Origin: Muricea muricata
Lineage: Eukaryota > Cnidaria > Anthozoa > Malacalcyonacea > Plexauridae
Assembly (NCBI GenBank): GCA_963855995.1
Contig: OY979720.1
Location: 1,924,501 to 1,988,500, forward strand
Length of the DNA stretch: 64,000 nucleotides
Direction: 5' to 3'
Translations under genes and position numbers: made by a program
The notes under the pieces: model-generated
What the model saw: the letters and a program-made list of their open reading frames with translations, nothing else
Told to the model about the DNA's origin: nothing
Databases searched by the model: none
In this document: positions 63,001 through 64,000 of the stretch, piece by piece
How the letters are laid out: each line of letters starts with the position of its first letter
Position numbering within the stretch: position 1 is the stretch's first letter

Positions 63001-63955
63001 TCCGAGGCAGCTCGTGAGTCTCCGGTAAAAACTGATACCACTTCTGAAGGGGTTCATGAATCAGAAACAGCTACCAAGTCTTCGCCAGTGACCGAAGAGT
63101 CTTCAGCTATGGTCGAAGAGTCTTTGGCTATGGTGGAAGATCCGTCGGCTATTATCGCAGAAGCTTCGGTGATGTTGGACGAGAATGTCATCGCTCGTGT
63201 TGAAGCGAGAATTACTGACGAGATTCCTGCGCCACATTCGTGGATATGTCGTCGTCCGATGTTGCGACTTCATTATACTCACCACGAGGGAAATCTTAAA
63301 GCATTTCAGTCGAGATGGGAGAAAGGAGAGGTAAGTAAGGATAGATGGTGTTAGACGTGAACATTACGTAACGATATAGAGATGACTGATATCTGAATGT
63401 TGACTTTTTCAGCCTGTTCTTGTGAGCGGTGTTCAAGAACACATGACCAGTCATCTATGGACTCCAGAAGGATTTGAAAATGAATTTGGTAAAAACAACT
63501 TTCTTTTCATCAAATGTTTTAAGAGGCAAATGTGCTAAATTATGCATCTGTCTGATATTGTATTTAGGTTCCGAAAAAGCAGATGTTGTGAATTGTAAAA
63601 CTGGTGGAACTCTAGAAAAGATGGATATTGGAACGTTTTGGCGAGGTTTTGAAAGTGTTAAAGGTAATTTCTCCATATGGTGTTGACAGTTAATAATTGT
63701 GTCCTAGCGACCATCAGAATAATAACTGTTGATTCTTTGTGGTTTTAGTAATTTCGTTGTCACAGTCGTTAATCACATTAATTAAGATCGCCTATGATGA
63801 TCATCACCTTTAAAACTTATTTCTTTGGATTAGCTCGTGAGGCTGACTTCGGGTGGAAAATACTGTTAATGTTAAAGAGTTTGAAATGTATTTGTTGCTT
63901 TTTTGTAGATCGTCCACTGGACAACAAGGGAGAACCGACACTTTTAAAGTTAAAG
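48037..63955 (+). CDS. KDM3: KDM3/JMJD1-family histone demethylase, 3'-truncated by window
   Basis: Twenty-six exons join in phase to about 2,761 residues: 48037-48258, 49181-49342, 50680-50759, 50883-50919, 51191-51296, 51632-51671, 51860-51917, 52552-52633, 52940-53067, 53321-53451, 53588-55613, 55728-55952, 56030-58754, 58867-59160, 59668-59717, 59794-59909, 59995-60092, 60209-60322, 60577-60732, 61324-61425, 61698-61871, 62066-62605, 62933-63330, 63413-63488, 63568-63663, 63909-63955. KDM3 proteins remove mono- and dimethyl marks from histone H3 Lys9 using Fe(II) and 2-oxoglutarate in the nucleus. The conserved N-terminal module, the KDM3 zinc finger and the first part of the JmjC region are present. 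The HxD...H iron ligands and the stop codon lie beyond 64000. Vertebrate KDM3A/B and JMJD1C cannot be told apart from this fragment. It is unusually long because of two huge low-complexity exons. Confidence 0.93.
48259..49180 (+). other. KDM3 intron 1
   Basis: 922 bp between donor CAG/GTATTT and acceptor TTTACACAG. The open frames inside (48323, 48568) have no family similarity. No repeats paired. Confidence 0.7.
49343..50679 (+). other. KDM3 intron 2
   Basis: 1,337 bp with a strong GTAAGT donor. It contains a C-run near 50443-50456. Nothing else supported. Confidence 0.7.
51958..52515. mobile_element. Mariner-like MITE in KDM3 intron 7
   Basis: The right end on the minus strand reads TACAGGGTGTATCAAAAAAA; the left end reads TACAAAGTGTATCAAAAAAA. 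Arms of about 145 bp pair through GGAAAGACCAGGCTTTTAGC and TTTTAGCTTTT(A/G)ATTG. It is flanked by TA on each side, the target of Tc1/mariner elements. About 554 bp, no ORF. Confidence 0.85.
53588..58754 (+). other. KDM3: KDM3 exons 11-13: giant disordered linker
   Basis: About 1,660 residues, mostly Ser/Thr/Pro, Gln and Lys-rich sequence. Three islands stand out: a hydrophobic helical segment at about residues 645-717 ([20 protein letters not shown] onward); a Gln-rich coiled-coil-like stretch at about 934-986 ([20 protein letters not shown]); and an LRNLL motif at 1749-1753 with a later [10 protein letters not shown] at 1913-1922. Exon 13 also has KKRKS and KKXK clusters suitable for nuclear import. 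The acceptor at 53588 is chosen over the next AG (53592) because only it keeps the frame. Intron 11 (55614-55727, 114 bp) is itself open and in frame. Confidence 0.85.
55614..55727 (+). other. KDM3 intron 11, open in frame (exitron-like)
   Basis: Donor GAG/GTAAGT, acceptor TTCTTCTCTCAG. Length 114 is divisible by three and holds no in-frame stop, so retention would insert 38 residues. Confidence 0.75.
59161..59667 (+). other. KDM3 intron 14 holding a MITE
   Basis: The MITE at 59351-59497 has arms GATTTCTATGAAGTGATC and GGAATCACTTCATAGCAATC, about 20 bp imperfect, with GAGGGCGAAGCCCGAATCAA inside. Related text occurs at 11323-11383. The rest is AT-rich. Confidence 0.65.
61010..61167. mobile_element. 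MITE with ~63-bp TIRs in KDM3 intron 19
   Basis: It begins TGTGGAAAATATAGTCCTGT and ends ACATTACTATATTTTCCACA. The arms share AGTTTGCGAATTTT(T)GTATAC. 158 bp, no ORF. The right end places TTTTCCACAG/G at 61168, a possible cryptic acceptor. Confidence 0.85.
62767..62834. mobile_element. Hairpin element in KDM3 intron 22
   Basis: ATTTTGTGGAAACACCACG and CGTGGTGTTTCCACAAAAT pair, extended by AAGTTTAT / ATAAACTT with one mismatch, around a 12-base loop. Similar GTGTTTCCACAAAATTAT text is at 35046, so it is probably a small dispersed family. Confidence 0.75.
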
Positions 63956-64000
63956 GTAGATTTGTTTTGATGTTCAACTTTGTGTTAAGTGGCTTGTAGC

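Larger units (their letters stand above)
58867..63955 (+). other. KDM3: KDM3 exons 14-26: zinc finger and start of JmjC region
   Basis: Exon 16 has [12 protein letters not shown] and [10 protein letters not shown] (from residue 2135), the first cysteine set. Exon 18 has [16 protein letters not shown]. Exon 19 carries [19 protein letters not shown] and [17 protein letters not shown] (2247-2274), the KDM3 C2HC4-type finger, with all cysteines and the histidine present. Exons 20-21 have RFSWVRC, THIIPKK and HCPCKRR. Exon 22 and most of exon 23 are an acidic Glu/Ser linker. Exons 23-26 resume with [50 protein letters not shown] and GEPTLLKLK, which lead into the JmjC domain. Confidence 0.9.

Overview
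This is eukaryotic, AT-rich DNA: spliced genes with GT-AG introns, no operons, and dense fossil transposons. The mix fits a non-bilaterian animal, most likely an anthozoan cnidarian: a PCED1-type esterase, a KDM3/JMJD1 histone demethylase, a GIY-YIG Penelope-like element, Harbinger elements with a Myb/SANT-like partner ORF, a Ty1/copia gag, a tRNA-derived SINE and many hairpin MITEs. The species is inference; the sequence alone does not fix it.

Layout. 1-11.2 kb is a satellite array of about 16 monomers (561-954 bp). Each has a conserved core of roughly 180 bp and a T-rich arm followed by a complementary A-rich arm, so every monomer is a long imperfect inverted repeat. 12.7-17.7 kb holds a PCED1 (FAM113)-like gene on the + strand with three coding exons (14444-14525, 15748-15827, 16254-17684; about 530 aa). 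17.7-47.8 kb is accessory DNA. It contains an inverted pair of GACGTTATT minisatellites (19.5-20.65 and 46.6-47.7 kb), a Penelope fragment (23.1-23.5 kb), two Harbinger copies (23.56-24.34 and 42.29-44.85 kb), a second minisatellite family (29.6-30.3 kb), diverged tandem repeats (30.6-32.6, 33.7-34.5, 39.9-40.9 kb), two SINE copies (36.4 and 37.3 kb), four (AT)n tracts, a spacerless palindrome (39.4 kb) and a copia gag remnant (45.85-46.62 kb).

48.0-64.0 kb is the 5' part of a very large KDM3 gene on the + strand. I resolve 26 exons whose phases join without error into about 2,761 residues. The window ends inside the JmjC region, before its metal-binding residues. Several introns carry MITEs.

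The two genes do not obviously work together: one encodes an SGNH-fold esterase-like protein, the other a chromatin regulator. Most of the interest lies in the satellite architecture, nested insertions, a duplicated in-frame splice acceptor in the PCED1 catalytic exon, and the domain order of the KDM3 protein.
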